Of a stretch of DNA of 8,139 nt, positions 1 through 6,488 are shown one piece after another. The stretch's first letter is position 1; every line of letters starts with the position of its first letter. The notes under the pieces were generated by a model. That model did not search any database. It was given only the letters and a program-made list of their open reading frames with translations, and was not told the DNA's origin. Both the position numbers and the translations under genes were made by a program. The stretch is from Deltaproteobacteria bacterium (GTDB lineage Bacteria > Myxococcota > Polyangia > Haliangiales > Haliangiaceae): NCBI GenBank assembly GCA_018262455.1, contig JAGSPR010000357.1:1-8139 (forward strand), read 5' to 3'.

Positions 1-1
1 T

Positions 2-1196
2 CGCGCCGAAGCCGTGAGCTGGCCTGTGTCCATCTCCAATGAGCTTGCGGTCGGCATCACCCCGGTCGGTCCGCGCACGCTCCGGCTCGGCCCGGCACGG
101 ACTGCGTTCGCCGATGTGATCTCCGCATGCCCACCGAGCACGCTCTCGGCCGTCGCGTCGACTGGCGCGGCCGGCGTGACAGGCGTGCCGACGATCGAGG
201 CCTGGAACCGGGTGCGATTTCGTTTCGACGGCCTGGGGCCATTCGTCTACAGCGTCACGGTTCGCTCGTGCGAGGGCAGCGTCGACGGCACGCTCGATGC
301 TGCCGAGCGTGGGCGGCAACGCCACCCAATCCCGACGCTGGCAACGGGCCCCCACTCCGGCCATTCACCCCTCGGCAAGGCGGTCCAGCTCGTCGCGCAC
401 GGCACCCGCGGCTGCGTCGTGACCGACGCCGGCGAGCTCGGCTGCTTCAAGCGCGTCTATCGGCGCACAGATCTCCAGCGGCCGCGCCTGCTCGCGAGCT
501 GGCTGGATCTCGGAAAGCTCGCCTCTCCTGGAACGACCGCGCAGATCGCTGGCGTCGGTCCGTCATGGTGCGCGCGCGCCGTCGATGGCGAGGTCTGGTG
601 CTGGGGTGACAGCGGGTACGGGATGTTCGGCGACAACCGCCGTCACGTCGACGCGAACGCACCCGCGCACGTGCCCCTACCCTCGCGCGCGATCGATCTC
701 GCCGTCAGCGGCCAGCACGCCTGCGCTCGCGTCGAGACCGGCGCGGTGCTGTGCTGGGGCTGGAACGGCTACGGCCAGCTCGGTCTCGGCGAGCGGAACG
801 AGCTCGTGACCGTGCCGCGCGAGGTCCCGGGCTTCCGCGGCGCCACGATGCTCGCGCTGTCCCGCACCTCGACGTGCGCGGTCCTCGCCGGCGGCGACGT
901 GGCCTGCGCCGGCCGCGACAAGTTCGCGGAAATCGGGGTCGGGCCCCGATGGGATCGAGCGGGAGGCGCGCACGCCGCGTCGGGTGCCCGGCGTCGCGGC
1001 CAAGGCTCGGCTGGAGACCGAGGACATCGCGACGTTCGCCGTCGACGGCACCGGTCGTCACCTCATCTGGGGTCCGGAGCTGGGACGGCGACACGGGCGC
1101 GACAGCTGCGAGCTACGCGCCGGAACCATCGAGTGCAGCGACGTCATCGGCTCGGCGTGGCTACCAATCACCACCGATCCGTCGCCCGCGCCCTAG
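2..1196 (+). pseudogene. RCC1-repeat (beta-propeller) protein, 5' partial, frameshifted
   Basis: The frame is open to the left edge, so the true start and any signal peptide lie outside; the GTG at 14 is only the first start codon in view. RCC1-type repeats are visible: a weak one near 400-450, clear ones near 566-640 (CARAVDGEVWCWGD, then GYGMFG) and 719-795 (CARVETGAVLCWGWNGYGQLG), and one near 871-940 (CAVLAGGDVACAGRDKFAEIG). After about 945 this frame becomes Arg/Ala-rich nonsense, while the next frame continues the family pattern (VPGVAAKARLE, FAVDGTGRHLIWGPELGRRHG) and stops at 1194-1196. Removing one C from the C4 run at 944-947 joins the two into GVGPDGIEREARTPRRVPG. RCC1 repeats form a seven-bladed propeller used for protein binding; in myxobacteria such proteins are usually secreted or surface-bound, with unknown partners. 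The break may be a real mutation or a sequencing error. If uncorrected, the first frame runs to 1336. Confidence 0.8.
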
Positions 1197-1233
1197 GATC
1201 GAACACGGCGATCCTCGGCCTCGAACCACGCGA

Positions 1234-1518
1234 TCACGGATCGACGGTCGCCAGGTACAGATCGCGATCACCGCCCCGATTCGAGATGAAGACCAACTCG
1301 CAACCATTCGCCGAGAGTGCAGGGTCCGCGTCGTAGCTCGGGCCCACGATCGCGCTCAGCGCGAACGGTGCGCCGAACGGCGCCGCGGTGGAGGGTCGGA
1401 TGGAGGCGAACAGCTGGAGCGGGCTGTTGGCCGCGAACACGAGGACGAGCTCGTCGGGGGACAGGTCGGGATCTGCCTCAGCAACTCCGTTCGGGTCTCC
1501 GCCAGTTGTCAGGAGCAG
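1234..1518 (-). pseudogene. C-terminal remnant of a PD40/TolB-like beta-propeller protein
   Basis: The minus strand from the stop codon at 1519-1521 down to the TGA at 1234-1236 reads as the last blades of a WD40-like PD40 (TolB-type) propeller. Visible are EADPDLSPDELVLVF, a central SIRPSTAAPFGAP, then SYDADPALSANGCELVFISN followed by RGGDRDLYLATVDP. The pattern 'DPxLSxDxxxLxFxSxRxGxxDLY' is characteristic of this repeat. Full family members are several hundred residues with a signal peptide; here only about 95 residues remain and no convincing continuation was found upstream, although about 20 residues in the same frame beyond the stop (ending HATFAGSVR) could be an older part. A GTG at 1440 would allow only a 68-residue product. 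I read it as a degraded 3' end rather than a working gene. It faces the RCC1 frame, with 37 bases between the two stops. Confidence 0.65.
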
Positions 1519-1703
1519 TCAGCGCACCGAGCCGGCAAACGTTGCGTGGACCGACGGGGCGCCTGCGCGGTCGGTCTCGGCGTGCGCTCACCTCAGGCGA
1601 GCTTGCGAGCGGGCGACGCTGGCGGGCTGGCCCGGCTCGTCCGCTCCGATCCGGTCACCGTGGCGCGGCATATGCACCGACGCGCGTCCAATGGAGGACT
1701 GTC
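1519..1703. other. Intergenic region upstream of the metalloprotease gene
   Basis: About 185 GC-rich bases lie between the propeller remnant and the metalloprotease start. I see no intact gene and no strong promoter here. A CATATG at about 1669-1674 is the only AT-rich spot, and no good -35 box lies at a suitable distance before it. The last part holds the ribosome binding site GGAGG (1693-1697). Confidence 0.5.
1693..1697 (+). promoter_or_regulatory. Ribosome binding site of the M43 protease gene
   Basis: GGAGG, six bases before the ATG at 1704. It decides the start, because the same frame stays open far upstream (to at least 1317) through non-coding-looking Arg-rich sequence. It is the clearest Shine-Dalgarno site in the window. 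Confidence 0.75.
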
Positions 1704-2639
1704 ATGCGCATCCCGAACCGTCACGTGTACTCGAAACCGACCGTCGTCTCCGCACTCATCGCCGCGAGTGCGTTCGTCGCATGCTGGGAGCCCGTGGAGA
1801 CCACCACCACCGACCAGGAGGTAAGTAGCTCCGCCGTGGATCATGCGAACGGCCACGCCGCGTTCCAGCGCTGCTCGACCCGAACGCCGGACGACGCCGA
1901 GATCGCGCGCGTCGAGCAGGCGCTTGGCCAGCACGCGAAGCGGCCCGGCGGAGGTGGTGAACCGGTGGTGACGGGCGGCACGGTCCGGGTCTACTTCCAC
2001 GTCATCAACAACGGGTCGGGCATTGCGAACGGCGACGTCCCGCAAACCATGATCGATACACAGCTCGCCGTGCTCAACGACGCGTACACGCCGTGGGGCT
2101 GGTCGTTCGAGCTCGGCGGCGTCGACCGCACCACCAACGCGACCTGGTACGCGGCGACTCCCGGTTCCAGTGCGGAGCGCGAGATGAAGGCGGCGCTGCA
2201 CATCGGCACCGCGGACGACCTGAACATCTACTCCAACAACATGGGGCAGAACCTGCTCGGCTGGGCGACGTTCCCGAACTCCTACGCCTCGGCTCCGAGC
2301 AACGACGGCGTGGTGATCCTGTACGCGTCGCTACCCGGCGGAAGCGCGGCTCCCTATGACGAGGGCGACACGGCGACCCACGAGGTTGGCCACTGGATGG
2401 GCCTCTACCACACGTTCCAGGGCGGCTGCTCGAAGAGCGGTGACACCGTCGGCGATACCCCTGGCGAGCGCTCGGCCGCGTACGGCTGTCCGGTCGGTCG
2501 CGACACCTGCCGCGGCACCGGCGAGGATCCGATCGAGAACTTCATGGACTACACCGACGATGCCTGCATGTTCGAGCTCACGCTCGGGCAGGACGCGCGC
2601 ATGGACGCGATGTTCTCGACCTACCGCTACGGTAGGTGA
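1704..2639 (+). CDS. Secreted zinc metalloprotease, peptidase family M43 (cytophagalysin/pappalysin-like)
   Basis: A 311-residue precursor. The ATG at 1704 is chosen because GGAGG (1693-1697) lies six bases upstream and it begins an export signal: basic start (MRIPNRH), hydrophobic stretch at residues 12-26, Cys27 in FVAC, a slightly atypical lipobox. A short pro-region follows. The zinc site is HEVGHWMGLYH (residues 226-236): His226, His230 and His236 bind zinc and Glu227 is the catalytic base. Met281 in NFMDYTDDACM is the metzincin Met-turn. Between them lies a Cys/Asp-rich stretch (GGCSKSGDTVGDTP, then CPVGRDTC), as is usual in M43 and probably involved in calcium binding and disulfides. 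The ending FELTLGQDARMDAMFSTYRYG is typical of complete small M43 enzymes. The likely role is degradation of extracellular protein, for nutrition or predation. It is the most confidently identified gene here and has no partner in an operon. Confidence 0.93.
   Translation: MRIPNRHVYSKPTVVSALIAASAFVACWEPVETTTTDQEVSSSAVDHANGHAAFQRCSTRTPDDAEIARVEQALGQHAKRPGGGGEPVVTGGTVRVYFHVINNGSGIANGDVPQTMIDTQLAVLNDAYTPWGWSFELGGVDRTTNATWYAATPGSSAEREMKAALHIGTADDLNIYSNNMGQNLLGWATFPNSYASAPSNDGVVILYASLPGGSAAPYDEGDTATHEVGHWMGLYHTFQGGCSKSGDTVGDTPGERSAAYGCPVGRDTCRGTGEDPIENFMDYTDDACMFELTLGQDARMDAMFSTYRYGR
2619..2637 (+). terminator. Inverted repeat across the protease stop codon
   Basis: Arms ACCTACC (2619-2625) and GGTAGGT (2631-2637) pair perfectly around a five-base loop GCTAC. 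The repeat ends in the first base of the TGA stop (2637-2639). There is no T-run after it, so it is not a classical intrinsic terminator. It could be a 3'-end structure or simply coding sequence that happens to be self-complementary. Confidence 0.25.
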
Positions 2640-3233
2640 CCTCCTCGTTGGATCGATCGCGCACTGGTCGACGACCCGCGACGCGCACGCATTCTTCGCG
2701 CGAACCTGGGGGCTTGTGCCGTTCGCGCAGCAGGCGAAGGAGCTGTATGTCGGCGAGCTGCAGCCGATCGGGCCCAATCTGGTTACGCGCGCACGCGGCT
2801 TGCTGCAGATCCGGCAAACGCGATCGAGACCCACCTCCACGAGCTCGAGAGCCGCACGGCGACTGCGTGCGGGACGTACGCGGGTAACAACCATGGCTGC
2901 CTCAGCGCTCCCGGCCCCGACCCGACGCCGATCGCGGACTGCCTGACCGAAGCACTCGCAACCGGGATCGTCGGCGAGGCGACCGGCACCCACGCGCACT
3001 ACGGGAACGACATGATCTCGTCGCGGAGCGCCTTCGCAGTGACCCTGACGTACGTGTTCGCGGCCGATCCAGCGATCACGATCATCGATCACACCCCCGC
3101 GTACCCGAGAATCGTTCCTGCTTGGGCGCCTCATGAACAGACACGACCGCTGAACATCCCCTGCCCGTCATGGCCGGCTCGCCCGGCAACAGAGCTAGAC
3201 GGCGCGCTCTGCCAGTTCATACTTGAGACATGA
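2640..3233 (+). pseudogene. Unidentified frameshifted coding remnant downstream of the protease
   Basis: No intact gene fills these bases, but two frames look coding. From about 2650 to 2800 one frame has GC-rich third positions and reads HWSTTRDAHAFFARTWGLVP, FAQQAKELYVGELQPIGPNL. From about 2805 the frame shared with the upstream protease takes over: ADPANAIETHLHELESRT, CGTYAGNNHGCL, PDPTPIADCLTEALATGIVG, HAHYGNDMISSRSAF, TLTYVFAADPAITIIDHTP, stopping at 3231-3233. From about 3098 codon bias fades, so the real end may be earlier. No start codon fits the first part. I do not recognise the family. An indel near 2796-2806 would join the pieces. It could be the ruined rest of a gene whose 5' end was lost. 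The 3' stop overlaps the next start codon (ATGA, 3230-3233), which is probably chance. Confidence 0.45.
3196..3223 (+). promoter_or_regulatory. Candidate promoter giving a leaderless transcript of the AhpD-like gene
   Basis: A -35-like TAGACG (3196-3201) and a -10-like CATACT (3218-3223) are 16 bases apart. Six bases then separate the -10 from the ATG at 3230, so transcription would begin at or next to the start codon. There is no Shine-Dalgarno sequence before this ATG, which fits. Each hexamer matches the sigma-70 consensus at only four of six positions. Confidence 0.35.
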
Positions 3234-3694
3234 AGCCGCCAACGCTTTCGCGCTACGCGCTGTGCTGCCTTGGCCGCGCTCTCCTGGCCGCGCCCGCGCT
3301 CGTGCGCGGCATCGACCGACGCCTGCGCGAGGAGATCATCCTCCACGTCTCGTCGGTCAACAGCTGCCCCGTGTGCTCTGCAGTGCATGGCTTCTGGGCG
3401 CACCGGATCGGGCTCACCGATTCCGAGATCGCCCACGCTCGCGATGTGAACGTCGATGGTTGGGATCACCGGACGCGCGTGGCGCTGCGCTACGCCGAAC
3501 TGCGCACGGCCGATCACGAGCGCGAGCACCCGGAGGATGTCGCCGCATTCGAGCGCGAGTTCTCGACGAGGGAGCGCGCGGCCGTGCGAGCGTTCGTGGA
3601 CTTCTTCACGTTCACGAACCGCTTCAACAATACGTGGGAGCGCCTGCTGCCGGGCGCGGCGGCGCGGCGGCAGCGGCTGAACATCGAGCACTGA
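3230..3694 (+). CDS. AhpD-like / carboxymuconolactone decarboxylase family protein
   Basis: A 154-residue protein, within the usual size of single-domain AhpD-like enzymes. The key motif is VNSCPVCSAVHGFWAHRIG (residues 43-61): Cys46 and Cys49 form the CxxC redox pair and His53 follows at the family spacing, inside the expected helix after LREEIILHVSS. In AhpD the two cysteines reduce partner peroxidase AhpC and the His/Glu residues form a proton relay; here the actual substrate is unknown. The C-terminal half (DHRTRVALRYAELRTADHER, then helices to residue 154) is helical, as in the family. No signal peptide is convincing, although the first 25 residues are rather hydrophobic, so it is probably cytoplasmic. 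No ahpC or sigma factor, its common neighbours, is present. It converges on the cotH-like gene, with 56 bases between the stops. Confidence 0.8.
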   Translation: MKPPTLSRYALCCLGRALLAAPALVRGIDRRLREEIILHVSSVNSCPVCSAVHGFWAHRIGLTDSEIAHARDVNVDGWDHRTRVALRYAELRTADHEREHPEDVAAFEREFSTRERAAVRAFVDFFTFTNRFNNTWERLLPGAAARRQRLNIEH

Positions 3695-3750
3695 CCCATC
3701 GGCTGATGCGAGACCCCGGCGCCCGGCCGCGCGGTCTAGATCTCGGGGGA

Positions 3751-5436
3751 TCAGAACGGGAGTTGCAGCGTCGCCAGGGAGAACACCCCATCGATCGGTG
3801 CGCCGCTGATCGTCGATGCGGTGGTGAGATGCAGACTGCCGGAGCTCACGATGCCGAGGGCCTCGAACGTGTTGGTCGAGGGCGTGAAGAGAAACACGCC
3901 CGTCGGGGCCCCCCCGAATCCGAGAGGCACGTCGCCCGGCACGAAGGACGACGGGTCGATGTTGACGAACACCACGGTCACCGTGTTGTCCGGGTTCAGT
4001 CCGAACAACTGGAGCACGGGCTTGCCCGAGTCGGGGTCCAAGCCCGATGCGCTGCCGATCCGCGTCGCGGACCCGAGCGGAACGCTCTGGACCGTGCCGG
4101 TCAGCGTGCCGGTGCCGGATGCGAACACGTCCGGTGCACCGAGAGTCCCCCACGTCGTCTGGAAGGTGCCCCCAGCGGTGCCGTTGGACTCGAAGCACGG
4201 CTTGGCGTTTGGCTTGAACGGAGCGGTCCAGGCGGGCGGGCCCGCCGCGAGGGCATCCGTGATCTGCGTGCGGCGATCACGCACGAACTGGCGAACCCGG
4301 TCGAGTTGCTCCGCGGGCGCGATGACCTGTGCCGCCATCCGATCGATCTCGGCGAGCAGCTCGTCCTCGTTCCAGATCGTGGCGAGGTGCTGGCGCAAGC
4401 GGGCGAGATAGCGGTCGCGTGTCGGCGTGTAGAGGTAGAGGCGTCGCGCGAGCAGGCCGTTGGCCGCGACCGCCGCGTTGCTCCCGTTGATCACGCTGTC
4501 GGTCTGGAAGGTGTTGTCGACGCCCCACGGGAGGAACGAGAACCGGCCTGTCGCCGGATCGTCATAGACCAGGAAGTTGTTGGCGAGCCCCGAGTAGCTG
4601 TCGGTGTGGCCGATCAACACCTCGGCAGCCCAGTAATCGAGGAACTCCTCGATGTCGACGAGCGGATCGAGCGCGGCGAGCATCTCCGCATCCGGCAGGG
4701 CGAGCGCCGCCGACACCGCGTCGAGGTCCGAGCGATCGGGATCGCTGTCATTGGTCTTCTTGTCGAAGGTGAGGCTCCACGCCGGACGGAAGTCCGAGAG
4801 CGCGCCTTCGTACAGGTTGCCGGCGTCGTCGGAGAAGTGGCGCCGAAGCATCGGCTTGTTGACAGCCTCGACGTTGACGTAGAAGCCGAGATCGCGACCG
4901 TTGACCCTGACGCGCGCGAAGTTGCACCGCGATGCCGGCACGCCCGCCTTCGCGAAGACCTGGTACGCGAGGCACTGCTTGATCAGGGCGGGATCCTGCT
5001 TCGCGTTGTTGAGCGTCAGCGACTTTCGGCCGTAGAACGTCTGCCCCGCGATGTACTCGTCGGTGTTGATCTTGAGGCTGGGCTTGTCCTCGTCGAGCGA
5101 GCCATAGAAGCCCTTCTTGCGGACGGCCACGTCGGACAGCTGCTGACCGTCGATGCTGACGGTCGCGTGGAACTGCGTGAACGGATTCGGGTGCGGTCCC
5201 GTCGGGCACGCACCGAAGATGTCGCTGGCCAGGCGCGTCTGCATGCGCAACGCATCCCAGTCGGCTTCGGCGATCGTGATCGACACGTCGACGATGCGCG
5301 TCGAATCGTACAGCGGACCGCTGAGATCCGGCTCCGGGATCGGCTCGGGCTCGGGCTCGGGCTCGGGATCAGATACGAGCGCGTCGCCGTGGCACCCCAC
5401 GAGGAGGACGAGCGCAATGATCGTGGGGTTACGCAC
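3751..5436 (-). CDS. CotH-family kinase-like lipoprotein
   Basis: A 561-residue protein from the GTG at 5436, chosen because it starts a compact lipoprotein signal (VRNPTIIALVLLVGC, lipobox LVGC, Cys15) and AGGA lies eight bases upstream; an ATG at 5511 would add 25 Arg-rich residues. After Cys15 comes a Pro-Glu linker (residues 24-36), then the CotH fold: GFYGSLDEDKPSLKINTDEY (110-129, with Lys122 a candidate nucleotide-binding lysine), FYGRKSLTLNNAKQDP (134-149), GFYVNVEAVNKPMLRRHF (184-201), GHTDSYSGLANNFLVY (276-291, Asp279), and FLPWGVDNTF (301-310, Asp307). The last two acidic positions correspond to the catalytic-loop and metal-binding region of the family. CotH of Bacillus is an atypical kinase that phosphorylates spore-coat proteins; the substrate here is unknown. 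Residues about 405-561 form an extra beta-rich tail I cannot name. Probably anchored in the cell envelope. Confidence 0.88.
   Translation of the reverse strand: MRNPTIIALVLLVGCHGDALVSDPEPEPEPEPIPEPDLSGPLYDSTRIVDVSITIAEADWDALRMQTRLASDIFGACPTGPHPNPFTQFHATVSIDGQQLSDVAVRKKGFYGSLDEDKPSLKINTDEYIAGQTFYGRKSLTLNNAKQDPALIKQCLAYQVFAKAGVPASRCNFARVRVNGRDLGFYVNVEAVNKPMLRRHFSDDAGNLYEGALSDFRPAWSLTFDKKTNDSDPDRSDLDAVSAALALPDAEMLAALDPLVDIEEFLDYWAAEVLIGHTDSYSGLANNFLVYDDPATGRFSFLPWGVDNTFQTDSVINGSNAAVAANGLLARRLYLYTPTRDRYLARLRQHLATIWNEDELLAEIDRMAAQVIAPAEQLDRVRQFVRDRRTQITDALAAGPPAWTAPFKPNAKPCFESNGTAGGTFQTTWGTLGAPDVFASGTGTLTGTVQSVPLGSATRIGSASGLDPDSGKPVLQLFGLNPDNTVTVVFVNIDPSSFVPGDVPLGFGGAPTGVFLFTPSTNTFEALGIVSSGSLHLTTASTISGAPIDGVFSLATLQLPF
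5342..5365 (-). repeat. Hexanucleotide microsatellite encoding the Pro-Glu linker
   Basis: Four perfect copies of GGCTCG on the plus strand, read on the minus strand as alternating Glu-Pro codons in the linker after the lipidated Cys of the CotH-like protein. Unit changes keep the frame, so slippage would only alter linker length. Confidence 0.8.
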
Positions 5437-5491
5437 CTGCACCGTCCTACGCAAGGCGCGTACCACGCAGAACTCATTGATTCGACGGCAC

Positions 5492-5512
5492 CGTGTGGGC
5501 TTCCTCCACACG
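5492..5512. repeat. Small inverted repeat upstream of the CotH-like gene
   Basis: CGTGTGG (5492-5498) and CCACACG (5506-5512) are perfect complements around a seven-base spacer. It lies 55 bases before the GTG at 5436. It could be an operator or a hairpin in the leader; nothing else supports either. Confidence 0.3.
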
Positions 5513-5726
5513 CCACCGCGTTCGGGTGTGGGATCTGGCGGATCAGACCGGGTGCCGGAGCTCCACGACGGACGGGGCGAGGTCGCGGAACCCCGTCGGG
5601 CAGACGCTCATCGCGCCCGTCCGCGGACAGCGCTTCGTGCGCGCCATGTGTCGCCTCGGTCGCCTCTGACGATCGCGTCTCACAGTGATGCGGCGGTTAC
5701 CGATCTGGTGGAAAGGATCGCCAGTG

Positions 5727-5732
5727 TAGGAT
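5727..5732 (+). promoter_or_regulatory. Candidate -10 element before a leaderless upstream ORF
   Basis: TAGGAT (5727-5732), within GTAGGATCGC, is six bases before an ATG at 5739. The same ten-base block, with one base changed, sits at the same distance before the Hint-protein gene. No good -35 hexamer was found 15-19 bases upstream, which lowers confidence. Confidence 0.35.
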
Positions 5733-5738
5733 CGCAGG

Positions 5739-5765
5739 ATGTGCGCTGACCAGAGCGGCTCATGA
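5739..5765 (+). other. Possible eight-codon upstream ORF overlapping the lipoprotein start
   Basis: ATG at 5739 encodes MCADQSGS and stops at TGA 5763-5765. That stop overlaps the ATG at 5762 of the Cys-rich lipoprotein gene (ATGA). Its ATG lies six bases after TAGGAT, as expected for a leaderless transcript. The downstream gene has only a weak purine stretch (AGAGCGG) before its start, so coupling to this ORF would make sense. It includes one Cys codon. It could also be chance, given its size. Confidence 0.3.
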
Positions 5766-6382
5766 TGCCGGATCGCCTGATCGTGCTCGCCACGCTGCTC
5801 TCTGCGTGCGGGCGGATCGGCTTCGACCGAGCAACACCGTGTGCCACCAGCGCCGAGTGCGCAACGGGCAGCTGTTCCGACGGCGTCTGCTGTGACACCA
5901 CGTGTGCCGGTACCTGCGATCAGTGCATCACGGGTACGTGCCAGGCCGTCGAGATGGAGTGCTCCGGCGACTGCGCGGCCTGCCGGCCTTCTGGGGGTGG
6001 CTACAGCTGCGAACCCGATGCAACCGCGTGCAGTTCGATCTGCGTCACCGCGATCTGCAAGGGCGCGGGGACGAGCTTCGCTTGCGACGCCGCGACGTGC
6101 TGTGCGACGAGCGTCGCGCCCAACTTCGTGGGCAGCTGCGGGACAGCGATCGATGTCATGGTGCCGAGCGGCTGCCAGCTCGAGTACGACGTCAACACGT
6201 GCTGCACCGGGGTCCAGTACATCGAGGTCACGTGGGACGTCCAGGCGTGCCAGGCCGGCACCTGGGTCCAGGTCGATAGCGGCGCCGATGCGTTTCCCTG
6301 CAACGGGTGCCCGACCGAGATCCGGAACTCGTGGACCGACAGCTGCGGTAACGCGAGCGGAACCGCGATCGTGTGCATGTAG
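5762..6382 (+). CDS. Cys-rich lipoprotein of the myxobacterial CGRIGFD type
   Basis: A 206-residue precursor. The signal peptide MMPDRLIVLATLLSAC ends in a perfect lipobox (LSAC, Cys16), and the mature end CGRIGFD is a recurring start of myxobacterial lipoproteins. Residues 27-60 contain CATSAECATGSCSDGVCCD and CAGTCDQC, the tail Cys-rich repeat seen in many surface and secreted proteins of this group. Cys-rich sequence continues to about residue 114. The rest (121-206) is probably beta-rich with further Cys (C126, C138, C147/C148, C163, C180, C183, C195, C205). There are 29 Cys in all; without the lipidated one, 28 remain, an even number compatible with a fully disulfide-bonded extracytoplasmic protein. 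No enzymatic motif is visible, so the function is unknown; a binding or structural surface role is inferred. ATG at 5762 and ATG at 5765 are both possible starts. An inverted repeat begins at the last base of its stop codon. Confidence 0.82.
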   Translation: MMPDRLIVLATLLSACGRIGFDRATPCATSAECATGSCSDGVCCDTTCAGTCDQCITGTCQAVEMECSGDCAACRPSGGGYSCEPDATACSSICVTAICKGAGTSFACDAATCCATSVAPNFVGSCGTAIDVMVPSGCQLEYDVNTCCTGVQYIEVTWDVQACQAGTWVQVDSGADAFPCNGCPTEIRNSWTDSCGNASGTAIVCM

Positions 6383-6404
6383 GAAATGGGTCAGACCCCA
6401 TTCC
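6382..6404. repeat. REP-like imperfect inverted repeat (GGGTCAGACCCC core)
   Basis: Arms GGAAATGGG (6382-6390) and CCCCATTCC (6396-6404) around TCAGA form a near-palindrome beginning at the last base of the TAG stop. The unbroken version would have one more G. The core resembles the ATGGGGTCAGACCCCAT sequence that, as I recall, occurs in many genomes as a dispersed REP-like repeat. It could also form a 3'-end hairpin. Only one copy is visible in the window. Confidence 0.5.
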
Positions 6405-6411
6405 GTTGCGA

Positions 6412-6435
6412 CCGGTCGCGCGAGGCCGCGACCGG
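6412..6435 (+). terminator. Perfect hairpin between the Cys-rich and Hint genes
   Basis: CCGGTCGCG (6412-6420) pairs perfectly with CGCGACCGG (6427-6435) around a six-base loop CGAGGC. Such a GC-rich nine-pair stem 30 bases after a stop codon looks like a transcription terminator or 3'-end stabiliser, but it lacks a T-run. It lies upstream of the -35 box of the next gene, which argues that the two genes are transcribed separately. Confidence 0.45.
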
Positions 6436-6453
6436 AGCGTACCGGCCCTCGTC

Positions 6454-6482
6454 CTGACGCTCGGTGCCTGGCGCGGTAGCAT
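6454..6482 (+). promoter_or_regulatory. Candidate sigma-70-type promoter for a leaderless Hint-protein transcript
   Basis: -35-like CTGACG (6454-6459), a 17-base spacer, and -10-like TAGCAT (6477-6482). Six bases later comes the ATG at 6489, so the start of transcription would fall on the start codon. No Shine-Dalgarno sequence precedes this ATG, which supports leaderless translation. Both hexamers match the consensus at four of six positions. Confidence 0.5.
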
Positions 6483-6488
6483 CGCGTC

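Larger units (their letters stand above)
5437..5761. other. Divergent intergenic region between the CotH-like and Cys-rich lipoprotein genes
   Basis: About 325 bases without a convincing standard gene. The left side holds the upstream region of the CotH-like gene, including AGGA on the minus strand (5448-5445) and a small inverted repeat (5492-5512). The right side holds a -10-like TAGGAT and an eight-codon ORF just before the Cys-rich lipoprotein. Long frames crossing it on both strands are Arg-rich and have no recognisable motif. Confidence 0.5.

Noticed and set aside
944..984. Programmed frameshift in the RCC1 gene
   Set aside because: No slippery heptamer or downstream structure stands out; one extra C in a short run is simpler.
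751..1824. 357-codon plus-strand frame overlapping the RCC1 gene and the propeller remnant
   Set aside because: It is out of frame with the RCC1 repeats and reads as Arg-rich nonsense; it also crosses the protease start region.
3012..3233. Separate small gene starting at ATG 3012
   Set aside because: The coding-like sequence continues upstream of this ATG without a break, there is no ribosome binding site, and the last 130 bases lose codon bias; it fits better as part of the broken frame.
3711..3737. Bidirectional terminator between the AhpD-like and CotH-like genes
   Set aside because: AGACC (3711-3715) and GGTCT (3733-3737) pair, but the stem has only five pairs and the 17-base loop has no good inner stem or T-run.
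3223..5688. Very long plus-strand reading frame (821 codons) opposite the CotH-like gene
   Set aside because: It is the antisense of a clear CotH gene; its product is Arg/Glu/Val-rich, has no motif, and exists because stop codons are rare at this GC content. Its first part also overlaps the AhpD-like gene in another frame.
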